This document shows positions 18,101-25,785 of a DNA stretch of 64,000 nucleotides, in pieces. The notes below the pieces were generated by a model that saw only the letters and a program-made list of their open reading frames with translations, ran no database searches and was not told where the DNA came from. The number at the start of each line of letters is the position of its first letter. The stretch's first letter is position 1. A program made the translations under genes and the position numbers. The stretch is from Lacrimispora celerecrescens (GTDB taxonomy: Bacteria; Bacillota; Clostridia; Lachnospirales; Lachnospiraceae): assembly GCF_000732605.1 (NCBI RefSeq), contig NZ_JPME01000018.1, positions 124,001 through 188,000 on the forward strand, in the 5' to 3' direction.

Positions 18101-18645
18101 TTCTGGATCTCGTGGGATGTACGGAAACCGTCGAAGAAGTTAATAAATGGTACTTTTCCCTCGAGTGCTGCCATATGAGCAACTGGGGTTAAGTCCATAA
18201 CTTCCTGTACGCTGGATTCGCAAAGCATAGCACAGCCTGTCTGACGGCATGCATATACGTCGGAGTGGTCACCAAAGATAGATAAAGCATGGCTTGCAAC
18301 TGCACGTGCGGATACGTTGATAACACCTGGTAACTGCTCGCCTGCGATTTTATAAAGGTTTGGGATCATAAGTAAAAGACCCTGGGAAGCTGTATAGGTG
18401 GTGGTCAGCGCACCTGCTGCTAAGGAACCGTGTACTGCTCCTGCCGCACCTGCCTCAGACTGCATCTCTGTAATCTGTACTTTCTGACCGAAGATATTGG
18501 TTCTTCCGTCTGTCGCCCACTCATCTGTTGCTTCAGCCATAGGTGAAGATGGGGTAATCGGATAGATAGCCGCTACATCAGTAAATGCGTATGACGCATG
18601 AGCTGCTGCATGGTTACCATCCATGGTTTTCATTTTTCTTGCCAT
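15106..18645 (-). CDS. nifJ: Pyruvate:ferredoxin (flavodoxin) oxidoreductase
   Basis: 1179-aa single-chain PFOR that oxidises pyruvate with CoA to acetyl-CoA and CO2, reducing ferredoxin; the central catabolic enzyme of fermentative clostridia. Domains in order: pyrimidine-binding domain I ([11 protein letters not shown] near the start), CoA/transketolase-type domains, an inserted 2x[4Fe-4S] ferredoxin domain ([12 protein letters not shown] and [12 protein letters not shown] around residues 690-760), and the TPP-binding C-terminal domain ([31 protein letters not shown]). The frame is open upstream to 18714, but AGGAGGAAATCAAGA before the ATG at 18645 ([13 protein letters not shown]) fixes the start. 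Length is standard. It has its own terminator and is monocistronic. Confidence 0.97.
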   Translation of the reverse strand: [1179 protein letters not shown]

Positions 18646-18794
18646 TCTTGATTTCCTCCTGCAAATGTATATAATGTATAAATTGGTTCCCGTATAGGGA
18701 AAGTGACCTGACATTATTATAACAATTATTCAACAAAAAGCAAATATTAAAACAGGAAAATTAAGTATTATTTTTGAAACAATCTAATAAAAAG

Positions 18795-18830
18795 GGACTG
18801 GAGCGAATATTCTGTCCAGTCCTGTCTTTT
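18795..18830. terminator. Terminator downstream of the VanW gene
   Basis: GGACTGGA (18795-18802) pairs with 18815-18822. On the minus strand it is followed by CTTTTTATT; on the plus strand by a long T/G-rich run. Between it and the stop at 18876 lies a T-rich direct-repeat tract (TTTTATTTTGTTTTTA-like units, 18830-18878). Confidence 0.75.
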
Positions 18831-18875
18831 TTTGTTTTGTTTTTATTTTGTTTTTATCGTGTTTTTATTTTGTTT

Positions 18876-20594
18876 TTAGTTAAAAGGGTTGGGAGGAATG
18901 ACATTCTGGCCTCCGTTATCGCCTGCCGCTTCTGTGGTAGAAGACGGTCCCTGGGGCTGGGTAGGCTGAGTTTCTGTGGTACCGGGGCCCTGAGGTCCTC
19001 CGGAATTTCCAGCCGTCTCATTATCGTGAGGTGCGGTGGTCTCTCCCGGTCCCTGGGGACTTACTCCAGTGGTTTCAGGAGCAGAAGTCGCCGGATCAGT
19101 TGCCGGAATGACAACTCCGGATTTGTTCCGCTTGATGGTAGCCGACTTTCCACGGTAGGTACTGTTGTGGAAAAACTCATCGCTTACCACAACACCATTC
19201 TTTTTGGTCACCAGATTGGTCACCCAGCGGCTTCCCTTGGTCTCAGCCTTAACGATCTTTTCTTCCGTAGGCTGAAGTGTCTGGTCTTCCTCGTAAACCG
19301 GCGCCGGAGCATCTAATTCTGCTGTTTTCTTCGATGTCATGGATAATGTGACACCCTCCTCCAGAATCGGAATTCCCACAATAGAGATCTTAAGCTTCCG
19401 GTCGGCAAAGCTGGTTCTGATGGCTATTGCAGTGGTAGAATTATTGACAAATTTCATATCTGGTCCACCGTAGCTGACCATGGCATCCTCACCCGGTGTA
19501 ACATAGGAAGGCTCGTAGCTGTGGGCGTGGCGCTCCGTAGTAGAAATCCCTGCGAATACTACCGCATTATATAAGGTAGAAGACACCTGGCATACGCCTC
19601 CTCCGGGCTCCTCAACTAATTCTCCGTTCAAATAAGCGCCTGCCGGACGATATCCCTTTGCAGTGGAACGCTCCCCTGTGGCTTTATTAAAGGAGAATTC
19701 TTCTCCCGGCTGCAGAATTACCCCGTTCAGGGCCTCAGAAGCCAGTTCGATATTCTTATTCCTTGCACTGTTAGCCGTAGTAGTTGTAGTATAAGTACCT
19801 ATGACCTTATACATTTCCTTTGCCTGGGCTTCCGTTATCTTAGGGGCAACTTCCTTGCCTTCCGCCGCGATAACCGCCTGGAAATTCTTATCCTTGAGCT
19901 GAGTCAAAATATCCGATGCCAGCTTATCCTGATTAATCACAACTCCGTTTTTCTCTCCGGAATAGACAAATTTCCCGGCACTTTTATCAAATCCTGATAT
20001 GGATCCGTTCTTGGCCGCAACATCCCATTTTCCTGCGATGGCTTTTACCTCAGCCTGAACGTCCTCATCCAGTCCGTCAAATTCAAGAGTATAACTTTCC
20101 TTTGGTTCACCTGAATATATTTCTTCAAGCAGGGAATCCAGCTTTTTGTCCAGCAGATTCTTAAGTTCGTACTGATCGTCATGATAGGTGACCTTCATTC
20201 CCCACTGATACTTCTTTTCAATGGCATCCCGGGCCTCTTCCCTGGACATGCCGGCGATGGAGATTCCATCGACTTTCACTTCTTTCCGTAATTCCGTCTC
20301 TGAAACGGTTGGGGTATTAACCTCCGTCTCTTTTGCTTTACGGCCTCCAATAAGCTTAACAGCCGCCATAACACAGATAAAAGCAGCAACAGCCAGAATG
20401 ATCGCCAGAAGTATCTTTGTGATGTTATACTGAGGGCCTCTTTTTCTTTTCTTTCCCCGCTTTGGCTGATAGGAGCTTCCTGTTCTGTAAGTCTGTCCTG
20501 TCCTGCGGCCTGTTTCAGATACGTTTTTACTGCTTCCATTCCGGGAAGAACTGGCTCTTCCCCCACTTCTTTGTCTGTTATCTATTTGATTCAT
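18876..20594 (-). CDS. VanW family protein with YoaR/PG-binding-like domain
   Basis: 572-aa envelope protein. A cytoplasmic basic segment, one membrane helix (about residues 60-85, ILLAIILAVAAFICVMAAV), a PG-binding-4-like region (about 90-260), the VanW domain (about 270-410; LASEALNGVILQPGEEFSFN, then GGGVCQVSSTLYNAVVFAG) and a G5-like segment before a Pro/Thr/Gly-rich low-complexity tail (from ~490, PQGPGTTETQPTQPQGP). VanW proteins are widespread in Firmicutes envelopes; the biochemical role is unknown. A GTG at 20603 touches the AAGG box; the ATG at 20594 is better spaced. Monocistronic, divergent from the PHP gene. Confidence 0.88.
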   Translation of the reverse strand: MNQIDNRQRSGGRASSSRNGSSKNVSETGRRTGQTYRTGSSYQPKRGKKRKRGPQYNITKILLAIILAVAAFICVMAAVKLIGGRKAKETEVNTPTVSETELRKEVKVDGISIAGMSREEARDAIEKKYQWGMKVTYHDDQYELKNLLDKKLDSLLEEIYSGEPKESYTLEFDGLDEDVQAEVKAIAGKWDVAAKNGSISGFDKSAGKFVYSGEKNGVVINQDKLASDILTQLKDKNFQAVIAAEGKEVAPKITEAQAKEMYKVIGTYTTTTTANSARNKNIELASEALNGVILQPGEEFSFNKATGERSTAKGYRPAGAYLNGELVEEPGGGVCQVSSTLYNAVVFAGISTTERHAHSYEPSYVTPGEDAMVSYGGPDMKFVNNSTTAIAIRTSFADRKLKISIVGIPILEEGVTLSMTSKKTAELDAPAPVYEEDQTLQPTEEKIVKAETKGSRWVTNLVTKKNGVVVSDEFFHNSTYRGKSATIKRNKSGVVIPATDPATSAPETTGVSPQGPGETTAPHDNETAGNSGGPQGPGTTETQPTQPQGPSSTTEAAGDNGGQNVIPPNPFN

Positions 20595-20712
20595 TAACTT
20601 CACCTTTTTACATGATTTTGTAGCTTTACATTGAGTAGTATACCATACTTTGTGGGAAATGCTATTACGATTTTATGAATTTTCTTAATTATTTTTCGTC
20701 TTTTTTCTACAT

Positions 20713-20741
20713 TTTACAGAATGAAAAAAACATGTTACTAT
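20713..20741 (+). promoter_or_regulatory. Promoter of the PHP gene
   Basis: TTTACA (20713-20718), 17-nt spacer, TACTAT (20736-20741), 35 bp before the ATG at 20776. Confidence 0.6.
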
Positions 20742-20775
20742 AGTGTTACCAAACTATTTCATTTTGGAGGTTTTT

Positions 20776-21630
20776 ATGAAATTTGTCGATTTGCATGTTC
20801 ATTCCAATGCTTCGGATGGCACATTCACTCCCTCCGAAGTTGTGGCCCTGGCAGCAGAAAAGGGCCTGGCTGCCATAGCACTGACCGATCATGACACCAT
20901 TGACGGTCTTTCAGAAGCCCAGGCTGCTGCTGCAGGGCTTCCAATTGAAATCATTCCCGGTATTGAACTCTCCTGTGTGTACCAAGAAGAAGAAATTCAC
21001 ATTCTGGGGATTTATGTCGATCCCACGGACCGGAATTTTATCTCTGAAACGGATGCTCTGAAAGAAATTCGAAAAAAAAGGAATGAGGAAATGATACGCC
21101 GTTTCCAAAATGCCGGCATTTCCATCACATTAGATGAAGTAATGGCAGGAAATCCTGACACGGTCATAACCCGTGCCCATTTTGCCCGGGTTCTTCTTGA
21201 AAAAGGTTATGTAAAGAATATGGACCAGGCATTTAAAAAATATCTGGACTATAGCGGCCCCTACTGTCCCCGTAAAGAAAAGATCACTCCGGAGCACGCC
21301 ATGAAAATCCTTACCGATTGTAAGGCTTCCCCTGTTTTGGCCCATCCATACCAATATCACCTGGGAGATAAAAAGACGGAAGAACTGGTCCGCTATTTAA
21401 AGGATTTAGGGCTTCACGGTCTGGAGGTCTACCACTCTTCCAACAATCAGTATGAAAGCGGCAAATTAAGAAAATTGGCCAGACAATATGACCTTTTTCC
21501 CACAGGCGGCTCTGATTTTCATGGGAGCAACAAGCCTGATATCGGCATAGGTGTTGGACGGGGAGGCTTACGGGTAACTGCGCTTCTTTTGGACGATATT
21601 AAAAGGATACGGCGAGAGAAGGGCCTTTGA
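20776..21630 (+). CDS. PHP domain phosphoesterase (RNase AM / YciV-like)
   Basis: 284-aa metal-dependent phosphoesterase. PHP motifs are complete: DLHVHSNASDGTFTP at the N-terminus, LTDHDTIDG, HPYQYHL (about residue 196) and GGSDFHG near residue 250. The family includes 5'-3' exonucleases acting on short RNAs and 3',5'-bisphosphate nucleotidases (YciV/TrpH); the exact substrate cannot be read from sequence. GGAGG lies 5 nt before the ATG at 20776; an upstream in-frame ATG at 20743 lacks a ribosome binding site and overlaps the promoter region. The stop codon lies inside the hairpin shared with hemB. Confidence 0.88.
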   Translation: MKFVDLHVHSNASDGTFTPSEVVALAAEKGLAAIALTDHDTIDGLSEAQAAAAGLPIEIIPGIELSCVYQEEEIHILGIYVDPTDRNFISETDALKEIRKKRNEEMIRRFQNAGISITLDEVMAGNPDTVITRAHFARVLLEKGYVKNMDQAFKKYLDYSGPYCPRKEKITPEHAMKILTDCKASPVLAHPYQYHLGDKKTEELVRYLKDLGLHGLEVYHSSNNQYESGKLRKLARQYDLFPTGGSDFHGSNKPDIGIGVGRGGLRVTALLLDDIKRIRREKGL

Positions 21631-21643
21631 CCCCTTCTCGCCG
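21610..21643. terminator. Hairpin between PHP gene and hemB
   Basis: CGGCGAGAGAAGGG (21610-21623) pairs with CCCTTCTCGCCG (21632-21643) with a two-base bulge. It overlaps the PHP stop codon and sits between convergent genes; no good U-run, so it may act more as a 3'-end stabiliser. Confidence 0.5.
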
Positions 21644-21654
21644 ACCAGCTTCTA

Positions 21655-22638
21655 TCAGCCGATTTTTCCCTCATCCATAAAACGGGCAAGCTCGATTGCG
21701 TAATATGTAATAAGGATATCCGCCCCTGCGCGGTATATACTTACCGCAGTCTCGCAAACAATCTTTTCTTCCTCAATAAATCCAGCTTTGGAAGCCGCTT
21801 TTATCATGGCATATTCCCCGCTTACGCTGTAGGCGGCCACAGGAAGGTCGTGACGGTCTGCCACCTCTCTTATGATATCCAGATAAGAAAGGGCCGGCTT
21901 TACCATTACGATATCGGCTCCTTCCGCCACATCTAACTCAACTTCCTTTAATGCTTCTTTCCTGTTATGATAATCCATCTGATAGCTCTTCCGGTCTCCA
22001 AAAGCAGGCGCAGATCCTGCAGCCTCCCGAAATGGCCCGTAAAATGCGGAGGAATATTTGGCAGAATAAGCCATGATCGGCACATTCACAAATCCTGCCT
22101 CATCAAGGGCCTGCCTCATGGAACCGATCCTGCCATCCATCATGTCGGAAGGGGCCACCATATGAGCTCCTGCTTTTACATGGGAAAGGGCTATCATGTT
22201 CAAATATTCCAGAGTCTTGTCATTATCAACAGATTCTCCGTCAAGGATTCCGCAGTGGCCGTGGGATGTGTATTCACACATGCACACATCTGTAACAATA
22301 TATACCATAGGGTAGTGCTCTCTGATAAAGCGGATGGCACGTTGTACAACGCCTTCCTCATCATAGGCCTGACTGCCGCAAGCGTCTTTATGAGCCGGAA
22401 TTCCAAATAACAGGACTTTTACTACGCCGGCATTTATCAGCTGGTCCATAATCTGGGGGAGCCGGTCCACGCTGTAGCGGTATTGCCCTTCCATGGAAGG
22501 GATTTCTTCCACAATTTCTTTTCCATCCACCACAAACAGCGGATAAATAAGGGATTCCTTTGAAACTCTGGTTTCCCGTACCATTTTTCTTAGGGTATCT
22601 GATGTTCTTAATCTTCTTGGTCTGTATAATAAATCCAT
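21655..22638 (-). CDS. hemB: Delta-aminolevulinic acid dehydratase (porphobilinogen synthase)
   Basis: 327-aa enzyme that joins two 5-aminolevulinate molecules into porphobilinogen in tetrapyrrole synthesis. Zinc-site cysteines are present in DVCMCEYTSHGHCG (about residues 117-130), marking the Zn-dependent class. The active-site lysines lie in AYSAKYSSAFYGPFR (about 198) and VMVKPALSYLD (about 250). An in-frame ATG at 22653 lacks an RBS, while GGAGGG 7 nt before the ATG at 22638 fixes the start. No other heme or corrin genes are adjacent, so it stands alone; in such anaerobes it usually feeds corrinoid or siroheme synthesis. Confidence 0.95.
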   Translation of the reverse strand: MDLLYRPRRLRTSDTLRKMVRETRVSKESLIYPLFVVDGKEIVEEIPSMEGQYRYSVDRLPQIMDQLINAGVVKVLLFGIPAHKDACGSQAYDEEGVVQRAIRFIREHYPMVYIVTDVCMCEYTSHGHCGILDGESVDNDKTLEYLNMIALSHVKAGAHMVAPSDMMDGRIGSMRQALDEAGFVNVPIMAYSAKYSSAFYGPFREAAGSAPAFGDRKSYQMDYHNRKEALKEVELDVAEGADIVMVKPALSYLDIIREVADRHDLPVAAYSVSGEYAMIKAASKAGFIEEEKIVCETAVSIYRAGADILITYYAIELARFMDEGKIG

Positions 22639-22702
22639 ATCCAATCCCTCCATTTTATTCCTGTCCTATTATACACCCTCTCAAATAAGATTCAAGTAAT
22701 TC

Positions 22703-22731
22703 TTGCAGCAATGGAAAAGATTGCTTATAAT
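22703..22731 (+). promoter_or_regulatory. Promoter of the 84-aa acidic protein gene
   Basis: TTGCAG (22703-22708), 17-nt spacer, TATAAT (22726-22731). Confidence 0.7.
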
Positions 22732-22770
22732 AGTATCCATATTAAATGAATCAGAAACGAGGTACGCTTT

Positions 22771-23025
22771 ATGGAAGAATTCTATCAGGCAATTGAGGAA
22801 GCCATCCGCATGACCGGCTATAAAGGCCCGGTGGACGGGGAAGAAATTTACGACGAGATCAGCGACGAAATTGAGGACAAGGAACCGGGAGCCTATGTAT
22901 TTATGTCGAAGAAAACGGATGATACTTTTTTTGAATATAAAATTCAGATTTTCGAAGACCAGTTTAATTTAAGCGCCATTGACATCCACACGCCTGATCA
23001 GGTTTATCACGCAGATTTTGATTAA
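22771..23025 (+). CDS. Small acidic protein of unknown function
   Basis: 84-aa, strongly acidic protein (EEIYDEISDEIEDKEPGAYVFMSKK) with a predicted alpha/beta pattern and no membrane segment or cysteine. Not recognised beyond being of a kind conserved in Lachnospiraceae genomes. A clean promoter and a GAGGT ribosome binding site support expression. Its TAA stop overlaps the stop codon of the convergent P1 peptidase gene by 2 nt (TTAA at 23022-23025), leaving no room for a terminator. Confidence 0.7.
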   Translation: MEEFYQAIEEAIRMTGYKGPVDGEEIYDEISDEIEDKEPGAYVFMSKKTDDTFFEYKIQIFEDQFNLSAIDIHTPDQVYHADFD

Positions 23026-24065
23026 GAACGCTCTTTGGAAAGCCACAGGTCCGTCAGGGAATGTACCACATTTCCCTTGCAGCCTGTGGTTGTTTTTGCC
23101 ATGGCGAGAGAGTTTAAGACTGCCTCCTCTGTCGCTTCTGCCGCAGCCGTAAAGGCCGTCTCCAGGGCGCTTTCTTTTAAAATGCTGATGGACATCAATT
23201 CTTTTTCTGCCTGTTCCGGTATCCGGTTTGCCGTGGTAAAGCCAATCATAATATCTCCGCTTCCATGTCCCATATAAGAACCTGTTCTGGAAAGTCCTAC
23301 CCCAGTCCGCTTTATAATTCTCTTTAACTGGCGGTCTGAGACAGGAAGATCCGTAGCTATGACTGTCATTATGGAACCTCTGTCTAAAACCTGCGGCTCT
23401 GTTATCCTGGCAATTTCCGTTCCAACAGCCTGTCCGCCTATCATCAGGTTCTCTGTACTTCCAAAATTCGACTGCACCAATACTCCCAGGGTATAGGTTT
23501 CTCCCCCTATTTTAAACCTTCTGGAAGCGGTTCCGATGCCTCCCTTTAAGCCATAGCATACTGTTCCGCAGCCTGCTCCTACTGCCCCTTCTTCAAAATC
23601 CGGCAAAGCGTCAGCCACAGCTGCCCTCACCTCTTTAAGTCCTACAACCCTTTCGCTGATGTTATTTAAGACCGAATCATTGCACTCTCCTACCACAGGA
23701 TTGACAGAAGCCAGCTCTGCGCCCTCCTGCCTGCATTTTTCAAGCATCAAATCCACCAGGGCATCGTGAACCTTCCCTACATTTAACGTATTGGTAAGAG
23801 CAATGGGCGTTTCCAGAGTTCCCAGCTCATCAAGCTGGACCAGGCCTTGGCTTTTGCCAAAACCATTATGAATATAAGACGCCGCAACCAGCTTCCTTAA
23901 AAAGGGATTGTCCTTACAGGGAATAATGACCGTAACACCTGTTTTGTGATCCATGGTATCGATTGTGGCATGTCCTACCAAAACACCTTCCACATCGGTG
24001 ATTTTATTAAGGGGGCCCGGAGCTAGTCTTCCTGTGATAATGCCATATTCCCGTATCCTCTTCAT
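23022..24065 (-). CDS. P1 family peptidase (DmpA-type aminopeptidase)
   Basis: 347-aa N-terminal-nucleophile-like peptidase related to L-aminopeptidase D-esterase/acylase DmpA. Typical blocks are present: ITDVEGVLVGHATI at the N-terminus, GAVGAGCGTVCYGLKGGIGTA, GVLVQSNFG, and RGSIMTVIATDLP (about residue 245), where family members self-cleave between Gly and Ser to free the nucleophilic serine. It probably acts on small peptides or amino-acid amides in the cytoplasm. The frame is open to 24107, but GGAGG 8 nt before the ATG at 24065 sets the start. Convergent with, and overlapping at the stop codon, the 84-aa gene. Confidence 0.9.
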   Translation of the reverse strand: MKRIREYGIITGRLAPGPLNKITDVEGVLVGHATIDTMDHKTGVTVIIPCKDNPFLRKLVAASYIHNGFGKSQGLVQLDELGTLETPIALTNTLNVGKVHDALVDLMLEKCRQEGAELASVNPVVGECNDSVLNNISERVVGLKEVRAAVADALPDFEEGAVGAGCGTVCYGLKGGIGTASRRFKIGGETYTLGVLVQSNFGSTENLMIGGQAVGTEIARITEPQVLDRGSIMTVIATDLPVSDRQLKRIIKRTGVGLSRTGSYMGHGSGDIMIGFTTANRIPEQAEKELMSISILKESALETAFTAAAEATEEAVLNSLAMAKTTTGCKGNVVHSLTDLWLSKERS

Positions 24066-24148
24066 GATCTTATCCTCCATTTTTGCATTTGTATTCTTAT
24101 TATACATAATAAACAGCCGTTTGACTTGTTTTTCTGGTTTTTTCCATA

Positions 24149-24177
24149 TTGTACCAGAGTAAGAACACTGCTATAAT
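24149..24177 (+). promoter_or_regulatory. Promoter of the HPr-like gene
   Basis: TTGTAC (24149-24154), 17-nt spacer, TATAAT (24172-24177). Confidence 0.65.
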
Positions 24178-24229
24178 AGGATATAGGAAATGAGAATCAT
24201 TTCACGGACATTCCAAAGGAGGAATTCAC

Positions 24230-24469
24230 ATGAAAATTCAAAATATCACAGATGTAGAAAAGTTTTTCAAAGTAATCGAGCAGTGCAAAGGCACCGTTGA
24301 ACTGGTTTCCACAGAAGGCGACCGGATTAATTTAAAGTCCAAATTAAGCCAGTACCTTTCCATGGCCACCATTTTTTCCAATGGCAGCATGATTAATGAA
24401 CTGGAGCTGGTTGCCCATGACCCGGAAGATGTAGAAAGACTCATTAAATACATGTATCAAGGCGAATAA
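24230..24469 (+). CDS. HPr-like small protein lacking the phospho-histidine
   Basis: 79-aa protein. From about residue 20 the pattern VELVSTEGDRINLKSKLSQYLSM...ELELVAHDPEDVERLIKYM follows the beta2-alpha-beta-alpha part of the PTS phosphocarrier HPr. The N-terminal active-site segment (GLHARPA with His15) is absent, and the whole protein contains only one histidine, in VAHDPED. It therefore cannot be an ordinary PTS carrier; a regulatory or scaffold role is a guess. AAAGGAGG gives a strong start. Promoter upstream and strong terminator downstream make it monocistronic. Confidence 0.7.
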   Translation: MKIQNITDVEKFFKVIEQCKGTVELVSTEGDRINLKSKLSQYLSMATIFSNGSMINELELVAHDPEDVERLIKYMYQGE

Positions 24470-24495
24470 TAAAAAGAAGGGTTTCGAATCTGATG

Positions 24496-24528
24496 AAAGC
24501 CGTAGGATTTTATGTCCTACGGTTTTTA
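24496..24528 (+). terminator. Terminator of the HPr-like gene
   Basis: CCGTAGGA (24500-24507) pairs with 24515-24522, extended by weaker pairs, followed by TTTTTATA. Confidence 0.9.
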
Positions 24529-24594
24529 TATTATGCTTTTTGACACCGTACCCATTGTAGGCGACGATAGAAAAGCGGAATACTGGAAAAACGG

Positions 24595-24635
24595 AAAGCT
24601 GCCTTGCTGGTTCTTTCGGCCAGCAAGGCAGCTTT
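24595..24635 (-). terminator. Terminator of the alaX / AI-2E permease unit
   Basis: 16-bp perfect stem (24595-24610 with 24620-24635, core GCTGCCTTGCTGG) immediately after the stop at 24637; T-rich tract on the minus strand. Confidence 0.9.
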
Positions 24636-24636
24636 C

Positions 24637-25773
24637 TTATTTTTTAATTTTATGCCTCTTCCGCTTCTCCAGTCTTTCGTTCACGATTTCCCGAAGAATG
24701 GCATACACCACGGAACAGAGAGGGATAAATATCAGCATTCCCACAATTCCCATGGCACTGCCGCCGATGGTGACCGCAACCAGGACCCAGATGGAAGGAA
24801 GCCCCACAGAATTCCCTACTACATGTGGGTAGATAAAGTTTCCTTCCACCTGCTGAAGTACAAAGAAAATGATTAAAAAAACAACCGCATCCAGTGGCCT
24901 TACCATCAGCATCAAAAATGCCCCGATGGCACAGCCGATAAATGCCCCAAACATTGGTATCAGAGCTGTAAAAGCGATCAAAACGCCGATCAGTATCCCA
25001 TATGGAAGGTCAAAGGCCGTCAGGGTCAAAAAGAACATACTCCCAAGGATAATCGCTTCCATGCACTGTCCCGTAAGAAAATGGGAAAAGGTTTCAGAAA
25101 CCAGCGTTAAAATCTCAAGCGTCCGCAAGGTTACCTCTTCCGGAAGAAATGCCTTCATCAGCTTATGTATCTGCCGTGAAAGAGTTTCCTTCTGAAGAAG
25201 TATATAAACAGCAAAGACCAGGGCGATTAAGAAGGCGGTCATTCCGCTAATAAAGGAAAGGGCGGCCGACACGGTAGAAGAAAGCACCGTACCCGCTCCG
25301 GCGGATAAAAATCCAACCACATTCTCCAAAAAGGATTTCCAGTCAATCTCAATGTTACTGATATAATCCGCAATTTCAGGGTTCTGGGCAAACAGCCTCT
25401 CCGCTTCCTCCTTAATCCCTGCAAGAAACGCCGGAATGCTGTTTTGCAGGCTCATAAGGGTTTCAAAAAGCTGAGGCAACACAACAAAAACAACAAGCAG
25501 CAGGAGTCCCATTACAAACACAAGGGTAAGACAAAGGCTCAATGGTCTGCGGATCTTACTCTCCTTCTTTCCCGGCAGCAATTGCTCGATCCTGCGCATC
25601 GGAACATTGAGGATAAATGCCATGACGCCTCCCAGAAGAAAGGGGGAGATAAATCCCACCAGCTTCATTGCCAGGGCAAACAGACTGCGATAATTCCAGC
25701 CGGCCACCACCACGATTACTGCAAATACGATCAGGCCCCGTATTTTCTTAATTGTACTGTCATCTAATTCCAT
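24637..25773 (-). CDS. AI-2E family transporter (YhhT/PerM-like permease)
   Basis: 378-aa membrane protein with about eight hydrophobic segments. The central soluble segment (residues ~95-160) and the conserved C-terminal PHVVGNSVGLPSIWVLVAV motif are typical of AI-2E/PerM proteins. Members export autoinducer-2 or exchange small ions (some are Na+/H+ antiporters); the substrate here is not predictable. AGGAG sits 6 nt before the ATG at 25773 (a second ATG directly upstream at 25776 is possible). It follows the alanyl-tRNA editing gene by 12 nt, so the two form an operon closed by the strong hairpin at 24595. Confidence 0.9.
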   Translation of the reverse strand: MELDDSTIKKIRGLIVFAVIVVVAGWNYRSLFALAMKLVGFISPFLLGGVMAFILNVPMRRIEQLLPGKKESKIRRPLSLCLTLVFVMGLLLLVVFVVLPQLFETLMSLQNSIPAFLAGIKEEAERLFAQNPEIADYISNIEIDWKSFLENVVGFLSAGAGTVLSSTVSAALSFISGMTAFLIALVFAVYILLQKETLSRQIHKLMKAFLPEEVTLRTLEILTLVSETFSHFLTGQCMEAIILGSMFFLTLTAFDLPYGILIGVLIAFTALIPMFGAFIGCAIGAFLMLMVRPLDAVVFLIIFFVLQQVEGNFIYPHVVGNSVGLPSIWVLVAVTIGGSAMGIVGMLIFIPLCSVVYAILREIVNERLEKRKRHKIKK

Positions 25774-25785
25774 CATACTCTCCTT

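Noticed and set aside
18830-18878. T-rich direct repeats as a possible regulatory array
   Set aside because: Simple low-complexity tail between the VanW stop and its terminator; nothing suggests function.
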